Counted from the stretch's first letter, positions 16,652 to 25,759 are shown. The stretch: DNA of 64,000 nucleotides from DATHTS01 sp041940425 (GCA_041940425.1 JBGTSF010000011.1:17271-81270), one strand, 5' to 3'. The notes: a model not told the origin generated them from the sequence alone. Program-made: numbers and translations.

Positions 16652-16750
16652 ACCTCACTTCGGTAGCCGGACGATCTCGCGGTATAAAAAGAGATTCACG
16701 GCTTTGCGTGTTCCGCATCACTGCGGCTTTGCCTTTTCGGTTAAGGTCTT
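16652..16750 (-). promoter_or_regulatory. GEMM-I type (cyclic di-GMP) riboswitch
   Basis: Read on the minus strand, the leader shows the GEMM-I plan. A closing stem (ACCUUA with UGAGGU) is followed by AAGGCAAAGC and a hairpin with a GUGA tetraloop (CCGCA-GUGA-UGCGG). Then come ACGCAAAGCC, a second hairpin (AUCUC with GAGAU) and CCGGCUACCGAAG. The conserved GCAAA and GCAAAGCC elements, the GNRA loop and the late GGCUACC match the class. The base aligned to Vc2 G20 is G, which favours c-di-GMP over cGAMP. The closing stem holds the GAGG ribosome site 5 bases before AUG, suggesting that ligand binding lowers translation. Confidence 0.8.
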
Positions 16751-16840
16751 TGGATAAACGTGCGGGGCGTTTATTTATTTGACAGTTTTAAAAAACTTGC
16801 AATGGATTTGGGATTCCAAATATTGAGGAAAAAAGTCAGT

Positions 16841-16910
16841 CGCGGATCGAGGCGGAGACGTCGGAAAAAAATCAAAAATAAAAATCCGTCGTCTCCGCAT
16901 CGAACCGCGG
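16841..16910. terminator. Strong inverted repeat after the TPR gene
   Basis: CGCGG-ATCGA-GGCGGAGACG (16841-16860) faces its complement at 16885-16910, with A/T runs in the loop and flanks. It lies just past the stop of the TPR gene (minus strand) and far upstream of the CAP riboswitch, so a terminator role is likely. Confidence 0.6.
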
Positions 16911-16929
16911 CTTGAAAAAAATATATAAA

Positions 16930-19038
16930 TTATTTCAGCTTCGCTTTCAGGCGATTGATCTCTTCCGCGTCGGAAGTCAGATTCAGGGCTTTCTGCCAGG
17001 CTTTTTTCGCCAGTTCAGGTTTGTTCAGTTTTTGATAAACGTCGCCGAGATGTTCGTGGATCGTTGCCGAACCGCCGTCCAATTTGGCGGCGTCTTTCAA
17101 GTATTTTTCGGCTTCGGCAAATTTTCCGAGTTTGAAATAAGCCCAGCCGAGACTGTCCAGATAAGACGGATTTGTCGGATCAATTCTGACCGCTTGCTGG
17201 ATCAGGTCGAGCGCTTCGTCGAGTTTTTCATTGCGTTCGAGCAGAAAATAACCGAGATTGTTCAGCGCGATCGGGTTGCGCGGAGTTTGTTTTAAAATTT
17301 CGCGCAAGGTTTTTTCAGCCGAAGCGAAATCGCCCGCCATCTGTTGGGCGGTGGCGAGAGTTAGTTTAGCGATCTGTTTTCGTTCGGCACTATCCGCCAG
17401 CTCAAACGCTTTATTCGCCGCGTCAATCGCCTGTTTGCCGCGTTTGGCTTGGCTGTAAAGACTGGAAATAAACCAATAATTTACAAAATCATCGGTCATA
17501 GCCGAAGGAACTTGCGAAGTCTTTCCGATCAGCGGCTGAATGACGGCAACGCCCTCGTCAACTTTCCCCATATCGGTGAGGATCGAGGCTTCGAGCCGCA
17601 TCAGCGAATATTCCGAAGGATTTTTCAAACGCAGAGATTTGACGATTTTCAGAGCTTCGGAATGACTGCCGTTCTCGCGGTAGAGGTCAATTAACTGGCG
17701 GTCGGCAAAAAATTCGTTGTTGCCGAAAATCGGGCGTGTTTCCTCGATCAAAAATTTCGCTTCGTTCGTTTTTCCGGCATTTTTATAAGCCTTGATCATC
17801 TTGTCATAAACGACGATCGCAAATTCGCGGTCATCGTCGGTGATGAGCTGATTGTTTTCAATGCCGCGAATTCGGAAAGAGTTTTTATAGACGGCGACCG
17901 CTTCGTCGTAACTCTCGCGTTCGGCGTAGATATCGCCGAGTGCGACCTGCAGATTGGCGGCGGCGGATTTGTCTTTTTCGGCAAGTTTTGTAATGTTGTC
18001 GCGCAGGGTTTTCGCCGCATCGTCAACCCGACCCGAACGCGCCTGAATATCGGCGAGCAGTTTCAGCAGGGAAGTATTTTCGGGATTGGCATAGACGGCT
18101 TGTTTCAACGCTTCGATCGCCGAAGTCGCCGTCGCGGCATCGGCTGATTCTGCGGCTTCGCGGAGCAGTTCGATGGCTTCTCCATTTTCGGGATCGTCGG
18201 CAATCGCGCGGCTCAAAATCTCGATGGCTTCTTTCAGTTGATTGTCTTCGAGAAGAGCGGATCCGAGTTTGAGCGCGGCGTTTTCGGGAGAAAGCATTTC
18301 CTGTGTGCCGAAAACATTTCGGTAAAATCCGGTTTCGACCGGTGCGGCGGAAGCGAGCCAATTATTTAACGCTTCGATCCGTTCTTGTTTTTTTCCGGTC
18401 TCTTCATAAAAGGCGGCTAAAAACGCCCAGCCTTCGGCATAGCGCGGGTCGAGCCGCGTCAGTTCTTTCCATGCGTCAATCGCCTTATTGGTAAATTCCG
18501 CGTTCAGAGAATTGTTCGAAGCCGCGCCGCTTAAGTTTCCTTCTCTTTTTCCGATCCCGCTTTTGAGCGTGTAAAGACGCGCCAGAATCCGGTGCGCGCC
18601 GAAATTGTTTTTATTTAACTGGATTCCGATATTCGCCAGTTTTATCGCTTCGTCAGCGTCATAGGGCGGCGCGAGGAGTGAAAGTTCGGCAAGAACGGTG
18701 TAGGCTTCCGCCAGGCGCGGGTCTAATTCGACGGCTTGCTGGACGGATTGACGGGCAAGCTGAACCGCTGCCCGGACGCTCGATTGCGAACGCGCGCGCT
18801 GACGGCTCCACAAATATCTCTGCGCTTCGAGAAGTTTGGCATACGCCTGTTCGCGGCGTTCGCGGGAGACGTCCGAAGTTTGCTGTTTTAAATTTTGAGC
18901 GAGCGCATCGGCGATTTTTTGATCCGACGACGGCGGTGTCGCGCCGGGGCGAGGTCCCGCGCCTTCCTGTGAGAACACTGATAAATTAAAAGCGGCGCAA
19001 AAAACTAAAACTAAAACAACTGTTACAAAATTTCTCAT
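16930..19038 (-). CDS. Secreted tetratricopeptide-repeat protein
   Basis: 702 aa with a signal peptide (about 1-24, ending VFSQ). Nearly all the rest is helical repeats of TPR type, clearest near the N-terminus (about 55-160), around 330-400 and in the last 110 residues (NPIALNNLGYFLL, NPSYLDSLGWAYFKLGK, GGSATIHEHLGDVYQKL). TPR arrays hold protein complexes together; no enzymatic domain is visible. It is followed on the same strand by no close gene, and it starts 12 bp past the 158-aa membrane-protein gene, so the three genes from 21013 to 16930 may be one transcript. Confidence 0.8.
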   Translation of the reverse strand: MRNFVTVVLVLVFCAAFNLSVFSQEGAGPRPGATPPSSDQKIADALAQNLKQQTSDVSRERREQAYAKLLEAQRYLWSRQRARSQSSVRAAVQLARQSVQQAVELDPRLAEAYTVLAELSLLAPPYDADEAIKLANIGIQLNKNNFGAHRILARLYTLKSGIGKREGNLSGAASNNSLNAEFTNKAIDAWKELTRLDPRYAEGWAFLAAFYEETGKKQERIEALNNWLASAAPVETGFYRNVFGTQEMLSPENAALKLGSALLEDNQLKEAIEILSRAIADDPENGEAIELLREAAESADAATATSAIEALKQAVYANPENTSLLKLLADIQARSGRVDDAAKTLRDNITKLAEKDKSAAANLQVALGDIYAERESYDEAVAVYKNSFRIRGIENNQLITDDDREFAIVVYDKMIKAYKNAGKTNEAKFLIEETRPIFGNNEFFADRQLIDLYRENGSHSEALKIVKSLRLKNPSEYSLMRLEASILTDMGKVDEGVAVIQPLIGKTSQVPSAMTDDFVNYWFISSLYSQAKRGKQAIDAANKAFELADSAERKQIAKLTLATAQQMAGDFASAEKTLREILKQTPRNPIALNNLGYFLLERNEKLDEALDLIQQAVRIDPTNPSYLDSLGWAYFKLGKFAEAEKYLKDAAKLDGGSATIHEHLGDVYQKLNKPELAKKAWQKALNLTSDAEEINRLKAKLK

Positions 19039-19050
19039 TAAAAAACCTCT

Positions 19051-19527
19051 TTAAATTTTTTCCAAATTGGCGACGATTTTTTTCCAGGTGGATTTTCTCG
19101 GAAAATTCGCCAGAAAAACGACCAGAGCGATTGCGCCGGCGCGGAACATTTCCCATTTATTGCCGCTCAAAACGGCGATCAAAAATCCGAAAATCGCTAC
19201 GATCTCGCCGATCACACCGAGAAATATCGAATTGATCTGGAGCTTTTGGATCAATCCTTTCGTGCCTTTCAATAACGCGGTGTTTTTCAAACGCTCCCAG
19301 TTAAAAATCAAACGTCGCAAAACAAACGCTCCGATGGCGATAAATAAAACCGCCGCCCAGAGCGTCGTCAGAGATTGATCGGTGATCGAATTTTCCGATG
19401 TTTGCGCGATAAACCATGCGGCGGCGATCAGCGCGATAACGGTGAAAATCTGAAAAACATATACAAAAACGGTCGTGCGGTAACGCCTTTCGAGTTCGCT
19501 TCGGTTTTCCGGCGATATTTCCGTCAT
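19051..19527 (-). CDS. Membrane protein of unknown function, four helices
   Basis: 158 aa. Four hydrophobic segments can be seen at about 21-42, 53-72, 98-120 and 125-143, with a charged N-terminus and a basic C-terminus. No family recognised. It lies between two TPR-containing envelope proteins, 4 bp after the BamD-like gene and 12 bp before the large TPR gene, so a role in the same envelope complex is possible. Confidence 0.65.
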   Translation of the reverse strand: MTEISPENRSELERRYRTTVFVYVFQIFTVIALIAAAWFIAQTSENSITDQSLTTLWAAVLFIAIGAFVLRRLIFNWERLKNTALLKGTKGLIQKLQINSIFLGVIGEIVAIFGFLIAVLSGNKWEMFRAGAIALVVFLANFPRKSTWKKIVANLEKI

Positions 19528-19531
19528 CGAA

Positions 19532-21013
19532 TTATTTGTCCTGTGCCGGACGGCGTTCCGAAATTACGGTCGTCAATGCTTTGGGAATTTGAGATTCCCG
19601 CAGATCGCCCTCGTTTTCGATGATCTGGTCAATCAGTTCGAATTTTTCCTTATCGAAATTCTTCGTCATCAAAACGCCGTTTTTATCAATCGTCAGAGGA
19701 TAAATTCCGAAAAGCTGATTTTTGAAATTTTGAATGAACGAAACTTTTTCGGGCGGTAATCTTTTTAAACCTTCAGGTTTCGGTTCGGGGATTTTCGCGC
19801 CCAGAAGATTTAATTGCTCTTTGGCTTTTTCGACATAATCGCTGTTCGGATAATCGCTGACGATCTGCTGGAAATACCGCGCCGCCTGATCGGTTTCTTC
19901 TTCGATGAGATAAGTTACGGCGAGCTTGTAGAGAGCTTCGTCCATAAAGCTGAAATTCGGATATTTCTGCAAAATTTCGCGGTAACGCGACTGCGCGCCC
20001 TTCAAACCGCCTTTTTTATAATCAACCGACTGCTTGTAGTAATAATTGGCGATGTAGAGATTATGCAGTCCGAGATTGTCCTGAACTTCCACAAGTCTTT
20101 CCTCGACCAGCGGTTTGAGCGGCGTGTCGGGATATTGCTGTAAAAGCGCGCGGAGACGCTGTTCGGCTTTCCGGGCGTGCGTCGAATCGCGGTCAGGAAG
20201 TCCGATCTGGCGCATTTCCGATTCGGCGATTTTCAGAAGCACGCGGTCGGAAAGCGGATGCGTCGGGAAAAATGCGAGCCAGTCCTGATAAGCCGCTACC
20301 GCTTGAATCAAAGAACTCGTCGAGCCTTCCAGAAAGAACGAATCGGCGACCGCGAGTTTCGCCATCGGCAAATACGGCGAATCGGGATAGGTCGTGATGA
20401 TCGTCTGGAAAAGAAGCCGTCCGACCTCGTAATTTTTCTTGCGGACTTCGCGCGTGGCGACAATAAATAGTTCGCGGTCGCGCCCCGGCGTTACGTTTCC
20501 GATCAGTTCCTCATATTCGTCAGTTCCGCCGCCGAACAGCCAGAGGAATTTTTTCTTTTTCTTTTTCTCGCGCGGTTTGCCGACGTCCGAAGCCGGATTG
20601 GCGCGCGCGACCGCCGTTTCGACCTGTGCTTTTTCGACGCGCGATTTCAGATTGGCAAAGGCTTCTTCGAGATTTTCGATGTCGCTGATTTCGTATTTTT
20701 CCGAACGGTCAACCTTTCCGCGCAGACTGTTGATATCCGAACTGAGGCTGGAAATTTCTTTTTCCAGACTTTTTAAGCGTCCGAGCGGCGTTTCCAGTTT
20801 GGATTTGTCGTCCTTGTTCGCTTTGTCTTCTTTTTCCTCATCCTTCAGAACGGAAATCGCGCTGTCAATCGAACGCCGCATCTGGTCGAGCTGTTCCCGC
20901 ATAATCTGAAGACGCTGTGCCGGAGTCGCCGTATTTTGAGCCGATGCCGTAAAGACAAAACTCAAAAGCATCAGAAAACTTAACAAAACCGCTTTGCTTT
21001 TTATAAAAAACAT
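19532..21013 (-). CDS. BamD/YfiO-like TPR outer-membrane assembly protein with coiled-coil N-domain
   Basis: 493 aa. Signal peptide about 1-26 (no lipobox Cys, unlike classical BamD). Residues 27-140 are charged and heptad-like, likely a coiled coil. From about 175 to 415 come TPR-like repeats of the BamD kind (YEVGRLLFQTIITTYPDSPY, RALLQQYPDTPL, SRYREILQKYPNF, YFQQIVSDYPNSDYVEKA). The C-terminus is Pro/Lys-rich. BamD takes part in outer-membrane protein insertion; the long coiled coil and missing lipid anchor suggest a YbgF/CpoB- or BamD-related role, not a proven one. Confidence 0.75.
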   Translation of the reverse strand: MFFIKSKAVLLSFLMLLSFVFTASAQNTATPAQRLQIMREQLDQMRRSIDSAISVLKDEEKEDKANKDDKSKLETPLGRLKSLEKEISSLSSDINSLRGKVDRSEKYEISDIENLEEAFANLKSRVEKAQVETAVARANPASDVGKPREKKKKKKFLWLFGGGTDEYEELIGNVTPGRDRELFIVATREVRKKNYEVGRLLFQTIITTYPDSPYLPMAKLAVADSFFLEGSTSSLIQAVAAYQDWLAFFPTHPLSDRVLLKIAESEMRQIGLPDRDSTHARKAEQRLRALLQQYPDTPLKPLVEERLVEVQDNLGLHNLYIANYYYKQSVDYKKGGLKGAQSRYREILQKYPNFSFMDEALYKLAVTYLIEEETDQAARYFQQIVSDYPNSDYVEKAKEQLNLLGAKIPEPKPEGLKRLPPEKVSFIQNFKNQLFGIYPLTIDKNGVLMTKNFDKEKFELIDQIIENEGDLRESQIPKALTTVISERRPAQDK

Positions 21014-21061
21014 ATTTACCTCTAAAATATTATAAATCTCGAAATACTTTTTTTGTGAAAG

Positions 21062-21760
21062 TTAAACCCAATTTGTTCCCTTATCAATCAATTCCTTGAC
21101 CGCTTCCGCCGGCTTTCCGCCGTTGAAAACAGCCGAACCGGCAACAATGATTTCCGCGCCCAATTTAACGATTTCGCCGATATTCGTCGCGTCAATGCCG
21201 CCGTCTATCTCGATTCGCGTTTCAAAACCGCGCTCGTCAATCATCCGGCGCAGACGGCGCAGTTTGTCAATCATCGTCGGAATAAATTTCTGACCGCCGA
21301 AACCCGGATTGACCGACATCAAGAGAATAAAATCGGCATACGGCAATGCTTCTTCGAGCGCGAGAAGCGGCGTTGCCGGATTGATCGCAATGCCCGCTTT
21401 GCCGCCCGCTTCACGAATCGCGCAAAGCGTTCTCTGCAAATGAACGTCGGCTTCGACGTGAACCGAAACCATATTCGCGCCGGTTTCGACAAATTTCGCG
21501 GCGTAGCGGCTCGGCTCTTCGATCATCAAATGGCAATCAATCGTCATATCGGTCATTTTTCTGACCGATTTCAAAACCGGCAAGCCGATGGTGATGTTCG
21601 GGACGAACTGCCCGTCCATCACGTCAAAATGCAAAACTGTCGCCCCGCCTGTCTTGATCGCTTCGATCTCTTCGCCGAGGCGCGTAAAATCCGCCGATAA
21701 AATTGACGGAGCAATTTCAAACATTCCTTCGCTTTTCGTAGTTTTGGTTGCTAAATTCAC
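21062..21760 (-). CDS. rpe: Ribulose-phosphate 3-epimerase
   Basis: 232 aa from GTG 21760; an ATG at 21724 (12 codons in, MFEIAPSILSADF) is the more family-like start and either may be used. Motifs are textbook: APSILSADFTRLGEEI, HFDVMDGQFVPN, DCHLMI, LMSVNPGFGGQKF and EIDGGID. It interconverts ribulose-5-P and xylulose-5-P in the pentose phosphate pathway. It starts 4 bp past the PASTA gene, at the end of the fmt-trhO-rsmB-PASTA-rpe run. Confidence 0.95.
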   Translation of the reverse strand: MNLATKTTKSEGMFEIAPSILSADFTRLGEEIEAIKTGGATVLHFDVMDGQFVPNITIGLPVLKSVRKMTDMTIDCHLMIEEPSRYAAKFVETGANMVSVHVEADVHLQRTLCAIREAGGKAGIAINPATPLLALEEALPYADFILLMSVNPGFGGQKFIPTMIDKLRRLRRMIDERGFETRIEIDGGIDATNIGEIVKLGAEIIVAGSAVFNGGKPAEAVKELIDKGTNWV

Positions 21761-21764
21761 GGGT

Positions 21765-22457
21765 TTAGTTGCTTGGCGGAGCTTTTCTCTGCCGCGTGTC
21801 GCCGCTCGACGGTTTAGTTGTTTCCGACGGCTTTTTCGGATTCGCCGCCGGGCTGTTTGCCGGCTTCGGAGTTGTCGTCGAATTTTTGTTTTCTTTTGTT
21901 CCGGCTGGACTGCCCGAAGTATTCGATTTCGGACTACCGTCAGATTTCTCTTTGTCCGCAGAATCAGAATTGTCCGATGATTTATTGGCGATCACATCGC
22001 GCGTCGTCGAAGTTTTCTTTTTGGTCGTTGATTTGTTCGATGCTTTTTTCGGTTTGTCGGAGATCAGATCTTCGATTTCCTCGATAGCTTCCTCATCATC
22101 TGCTTTCTTTTTAACTTCCGCCGGAGCTTCCGTGCCTTCGGGATTCGGCTGGGCGACGATGACGGAGATCATTAGACCGGATTTGGCGGTCGAACCGGCG
22201 CGCGGACGCTGTTCCAGGATCGTGTTTGCGGGTTCCTCGCTATAGCGGTTGGCGACGCGGCGGATTTTCAAACCGAGCGCGGCGAGTTCGTCTTCGCTCT
22301 GCTTAAAGTCTTTCCCGACAATTTCGGGAATCGTTACCTCTTCGCCCTTGAGCGACATATAAACGACGCTCACCAGACCGACGATAAATGCGGCGGCAAG
22401 TGCCAGCACGATGAAAAATTTTCCTAAAGCCGAAAGTCCTGATTTTACAAAGCCCAT
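21765..22457 (-). CDS. Membrane-anchored single-PASTA-domain protein
   Basis: 230 aa from ATG 22457 (an upstream start 17 codons earlier gives an unlikely N-terminus). One membrane helix (about 11-35) is followed by a PASTA domain (about 40-105: VTIPEIVGKDFKQSEDELAA, ILEQRPRAGSTAKSG). The C-terminal half is low-complexity, rich in Ser, Lys, Pro and Thr, probably disordered. PASTA domains bind peptidoglycan or lipid II. In many bacteria this slot between rsmB and rpe holds the PASTA-bearing kinase PknB; here only the extracytoplasmic part is present and no kinase domain is found. Confidence 0.85.
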   Translation of the reverse strand: MGFVKSGLSALGKFFIVLALAAAFIVGLVSVVYMSLKGEEVTIPEIVGKDFKQSEDELAALGLKIRRVANRYSEEPANTILEQRPRAGSTAKSGLMISVIVAQPNPEGTEAPAEVKKKADDEEAIEEIEDLISDKPKKASNKSTTKKKTSTTRDVIANKSSDNSDSADKEKSDGSPKSNTSGSPAGTKENKNSTTTPKPANSPAANPKKPSETTKPSSGDTRQRKAPPSN

Positions 22458-22516
22458 TTTTATCTCACTAAAACAAGGAAGTCTAACATTTTTGTCAGTT
22501 CCGAACAAACTTGAAA

Positions 22517-23809
22517 TTACCGGCGGTAAAGCTCGGAAATAAAAAAACCGTCCATCTTGTCCGACGAGGGAAATGTCCGCGCAAAGCCGTTTCCGGTTAA
22601 AAACCTTTCGGGAACGTTCGGAGCGATTTTTTCAAAATCCACGTTCGTTTTCAAAAAGTTCTCGATTACTGATTCGTTTTCTTCGGGTTCGAGCGAACAA
22701 GTCGAATATATCAATTTCCCGCCGCGTTTGACGAGTTTTGATGCGTTTTCCAGGATGCGGAGTTGTTTTTTAGATAACTCTTTGAAATCATTTTTTTTCA
22801 GAAAATAACGAATTTCGGGATTATGCCGGATCGTTCCCGTTCCCGAACACGGCGCGTCAATTAAAACCGCATCGAACATTTTATCCGCAAACGGCAGAGA
22901 ATTTTCCGCGTCGTAGTTTACGATATTCACAAAATCAACACCCTGATTCCGGCAATTTTCCTCTAAAAATTTAACTCTTTGAAAATATAAATCACCTGCA
23001 AAAAACTTTGCCCTTTGCACTTTGCACTTTGCACTAATCTGAGTTGTTTTACTGCCGGGCGCGGCGCAAACGTCGAGAAAAAAATCGCCGTCTTTTAACT
23101 GAACGGCTTGACCGACCATCTGCGAGGCTTCGTCCTGAAAATAAATCTCGTCTTTTTCGGCAAGTCGTAACAGAATTTCATCGAATTTTTCTGCAATAAA
23201 ACAGTTTTCGACCGTATCGGATTTTTTATAATTTTCAAAAATCCTTTCATCAGCCGAAAATTTCAGCGTCGGTCGAAAACAAATTTTTGGAATCTCATTA
23301 TTGGCTTTTGCCAATTCGACCGCTTTTTCAAAACCGAAATGTTCAATCCATTTTTCCAGAAGCCAGCGCGGATGCGAGGTTTCGACCGAAAATTTTTCGA
23401 TTTCATCCGAAAATTTCAGATTAATTTTCTCTCTCGTCGCGCGGCGTAAAACGGCATTGACAAAACCTTTGGCGGAAGTTTTTTTCGCCCGTCGAACCAA
23501 ATTTACGGATTCATTTATTATCGAGTAGTCGGGAATTTTGTCGAGAAAAAGTAATTGAAAAAGTCCGATTTCCAGAATCGTTCTGATCGCCGAATCGGTT
23601 TTCTTACCCTTGGTCAGAACTTCGATTATTCGGTCGAGATAAATTTTATTTCGCAAAACTCCGAGCGTGATCTGATGACAAAGAGCGCGGTCTTTTACGG
23701 AAAGTTTTTCTTCATACTGCGGAAGCAAAATAGATGAAAACGCCGATTCAGTTTCTATTTTTCTAAGGATTTCAAAAGCGGCGATTCTGGCGGGCGAAAT
23801 TTTACTCAT
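22517..23809 (-). CDS. rsmB: 16S rRNA (cytosine-967-C5) methyltransferase
   Basis: 430 aa from ATG 23809, overlapping the trhO stop by 8 bp; an upstream start at 23842 would overlap more and looks wrong. A NusB-like N-domain (about 1-130, ARIAAFEILRKIE) precedes the SAM-dependent catalytic domain: FLDVCAAPGSKTTQIS, LIDAPCSGTGTIRHNPEI and YSTCSLEPEENE, with both catalytic cysteines present. An oddity is the heptamer repeat at 23014-23034, just after the SAM-binding motif, which encodes a Lys/Gln-rich insert (AKCKVQRAK). Confidence 0.93.
   Translation of the reverse strand: MSKISPARIAAFEILRKIETESAFSSILLPQYEEKLSVKDRALCHQITLGVLRNKIYLDRIIEVLTKGKKTDSAIRTILEIGLFQLLFLDKIPDYSIINESVNLVRRAKKTSAKGFVNAVLRRATREKINLKFSDEIEKFSVETSHPRWLLEKWIEHFGFEKAVELAKANNEIPKICFRPTLKFSADERIFENYKKSDTVENCFIAEKFDEILLRLAEKDEIYFQDEASQMVGQAVQLKDGDFFLDVCAAPGSKTTQISAKCKVQRAKFFAGDLYFQRVKFLEENCRNQGVDFVNIVNYDAENSLPFADKMFDAVLIDAPCSGTGTIRHNPEIRYFLKKNDFKELSKKQLRILENASKLVKRGGKLIYSTCSLEPEENESVIENFLKTNVDFEKIAPNVPERFLTGNGFARTFPSSDKMDGFFISELYRR
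23014..23034. repeat. Heptamer repeat inside rsmB
   Basis: Three tandem TTTGCAC units sit in frame within rsmB after the SAM-binding loop. With 21 bp, exactly seven codons, the frame is unaffected. Confidence 0.85.
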
Positions 23810-24554
23810 CGTTTTCACTTTCCGTCTGATGAAATGTTTCACGGTTTACCGTTATTCGCTCGTCAAAAACAAAACAATCGCCTTCCCATAAATTTTCTTC
23901 TTCGGGAATCTCTTCGAGATATTTCAGGATTCCGCCTTCGAGCTGAAAAACGGTTTCAAAGCCCTGCGCTTTCAAAAACGGCGCGAATTTTTCGCATCGA
24001 ATTCCGCCCGTGCAAAACATCGCCACTTGTTTGTGTTTTTCGGGATCGAGATTTTCCTTAATAAATTCGGGCATTTGATTAAATTCGGCAACCCGCGGAT
24101 TAACCGCATTTTTGAATGTTCCGAGTTCGACCTCGTAATCGTTGCGCGTGTCCAAAACAAAAGTTTCGGGATCGGAAATGATTTTGTTCCAGTCTTTCGG
24201 TTTAACGTGCGTGCCTGAGCCTTTTTCGATTTCGACCTGTTTTTTGAGAGTTACAATCTCTTTTTTGATGCGAACTTTGGCGCGTTTGAAGGGCTGTTCG
24301 GAAAAGTATGAAGTTTTATAAACCAGTTTAGTATTTAAAGCTTTTTCTAAAATTCCGATAAACTTTCTAATATTTTCCGGCTCGCCGCTGATCGTCGAAT
24401 TAAAACCTTCGCCTGCCAATAGAATCGTTCCGAGAATCTCATTTTCGAGCATCGCCGATTTGAGCGCGGATTTTATTTTCTGCAAATTTTCCGCGTCGCC
24501 CAAATCTTTGAATTCGTAAAATGTGATGATTTGAAATTTTTCCTTTCCGTTCAT
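23802..24554 (-). CDS. trhO: tRNA uridine(34) hydroxylase, rhodanese family
   Basis: 250 aa from ATG 24554. The frame is open 24 codons further, but those codons translate the CGCAGAG-class repeat (HAEGAENAE) and are not taken as coding. An N-terminal ferredoxin-like part (about 5-95) is followed by a rhodanese domain with VLDTRNDYEVELGTF and the active loop CTGGIRC beginning at Cys181. TrhO makes 5-hydroxyuridine at the tRNA wobble position. It is shorter than the E. coli protein, lacking most of its C-terminal extension. It is coupled to rsmB by an 8-bp overlap. Confidence 0.88.
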   Translation of the reverse strand: MNGKEKFQIITFYEFKDLGDAENLQKIKSALKSAMLENEILGTILLAGEGFNSTISGEPENIRKFIGILEKALNTKLVYKTSYFSEQPFKRAKVRIKKEIVTLKKQVEIEKGSGTHVKPKDWNKIISDPETFVLDTRNDYEVELGTFKNAVNPRVAEFNQMPEFIKENLDPEKHKQVAMFCTGGIRCEKFAPFLKAQGFETVFQLEGGILKYLEEIPEEENLWEGDCFVFDERITVNRETFHQTESENDE

Positions 24555-24574
24555 ACAAAAATTTAGAAAATTTC

Positions 24575-24636
24575 GGTAACTCTCTGCGTTCTCCGCGCCC
24601 TCTGCGTGAAATAGTGATTTTCTCACGCAAAGCCCG
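24575..24636. repeat. CGCAGAG-class repeat with hairpin upstream of trhO
   Basis: CTCTGCGTTCTCCGCGCCCTCTGCGTGA carries three degenerate 9-bp units; its end, TGCGTGA, pairs with TCACGCA about 20 bp on. It reads HAEGAENAE when translated on the minus strand, a familiar artefact of this repeat class. Confidence 0.75.
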
Positions 24637-24679
24637 CCGAGCGCGCGGACGTTATTCTAATAAAATCTTCTCATATACT

Positions 24680-25615
24680 CTAACTTCCAAAAACCGTTCC
24701 GGCTTCGATTTTTTGCCCGTTGAGAAAATCCCGAACATTCATTCGGCGTTTTCCCTCGACCTGAATTTCCGTTAAATTAATTGCCGAATTTTCACCGCAA
24801 GCGACGATGAATTCGTCTTTTTCGGCTTTCAAAATTGTCCCGGTTTTGATTTTATCCGACACGGGAAAGTTGGCTGTTTCGGCTTGCCAGACGGTAAATT
24901 TTTTATTTTGCAAAGAAGTATAAGCGGTCGGAAAAGGCTGAAAACCGCGAATGTGATTGCGAATCGTTTCGGCGTCAGAATCCCAGAAAATTCTGCCGTC
25001 TTCTTTTGTCAAAATCGGCGCGTAGCTCGCTTCCGCTTCGTTTTGTTTTTTCGGCTTGATGTTTTTCAGATTTTTCAATGTTTCGCTCAAAAGCCGCGCA
25101 CCTTCAAAAGACATCCGCGCCATCAATTCTATCGCGTCTTCGTTGTCTCCGATCTCGGTTTCGGATTGAAGCAAAATATCGCCAGTATCTAAACCTTTAT
25201 CCATTTTCATCGTCGTGATGCCGGTTTTTTTTTCACCATTAACAATTGCCCAATTTACAGGAGCCGCGCCTCGATATTTCGGCAGCAGCGAAAAATGAAC
25301 ATTTATCGCACCGTGCGGAAAAGCATTTAAAAAATTTTCGGGCAAGATCCGTCCGTAAGCGACAACGACCGCGAGATCAGCATGATGATTTTTAAAAATT
25401 TCGGCGGCTTCGTCGGTTTTGATCTTTGTCGGCTGAAAAACTTCTAAATTATTTTCGAGCGCAAATTCTTTAACGGGCGGCGCGGCGAGTCTGTTGCCGC
25501 GACCTTTCGGTCGGTCGGGCTGAGTATAAACCGCGACGACTTCGTGTCCGTCATCCAAAATCTGTTCCAAAGTCGGAACGGCGGCGAGCGGCGTTCCCAT
25601 GAAAACTATCCTCAT
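24680..25615 (-). CDS. fmt: Methionyl-tRNA formyltransferase
   Basis: 311 aa, normal length. VFMGTPLAAVPTLEQIL opens the protein; the formyl-transfer motif reads HGAINVHFSLLPKYRGAAP, and the DTGDILLQ motif follows, all as in the family. The C-terminal tRNA-binding domain begins near 205. It formylates initiator Met-tRNA using 10-formyl-THF. Its usual partner def is not next to it but at 31992-32513, on the same strand. The gene ends about 45 bp before the trhO upstream repeat. Confidence 0.95.
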   Translation of the reverse strand: MRIVFMGTPLAAVPTLEQILDDGHEVVAVYTQPDRPKGRGNRLAAPPVKEFALENNLEVFQPTKIKTDEAAEIFKNHHADLAVVVAYGRILPENFLNAFPHGAINVHFSLLPKYRGAAPVNWAIVNGEKKTGITTMKMDKGLDTGDILLQSETEIGDNEDAIELMARMSFEGARLLSETLKNLKNIKPKKQNEAEASYAPILTKEDGRIFWDSDAETIRNHIRGFQPFPTAYTSLQNKKFTVWQAETANFPVSDKIKTGTILKAEKDEFIVACGENSAINLTEIQVEGKRRMNVRDFLNGQKIEAGTVFGS

Positions 25616-25629
25616 TTTTTTATCTAAAG

Positions 25630-25759
25630 ATAGTAGGCAGTAAGCAGCGGCAGTTGGCAGTTTGTTGACTTTTTCTAAAAACTACAATTTCAAAAAAGAC
25701 TAAAAATTTTAAAATCTGAAAACTATCCTGCCTACTGCCGCTGCCTACCGCCTACTGGT
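25630..25759. repeat. Heptamer-based inverted repeat between fmt and the phosphatase
   Basis: GTAGGCA, GTAAGCA and similar 7-bp units at 25632-25661 face the inverted set TGCCTACTGCCGCTGCCTAC at 25728-25757. The right arm provides the stop codon of the alkaline phosphatase gene (25752-25754). Confidence 0.8.
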
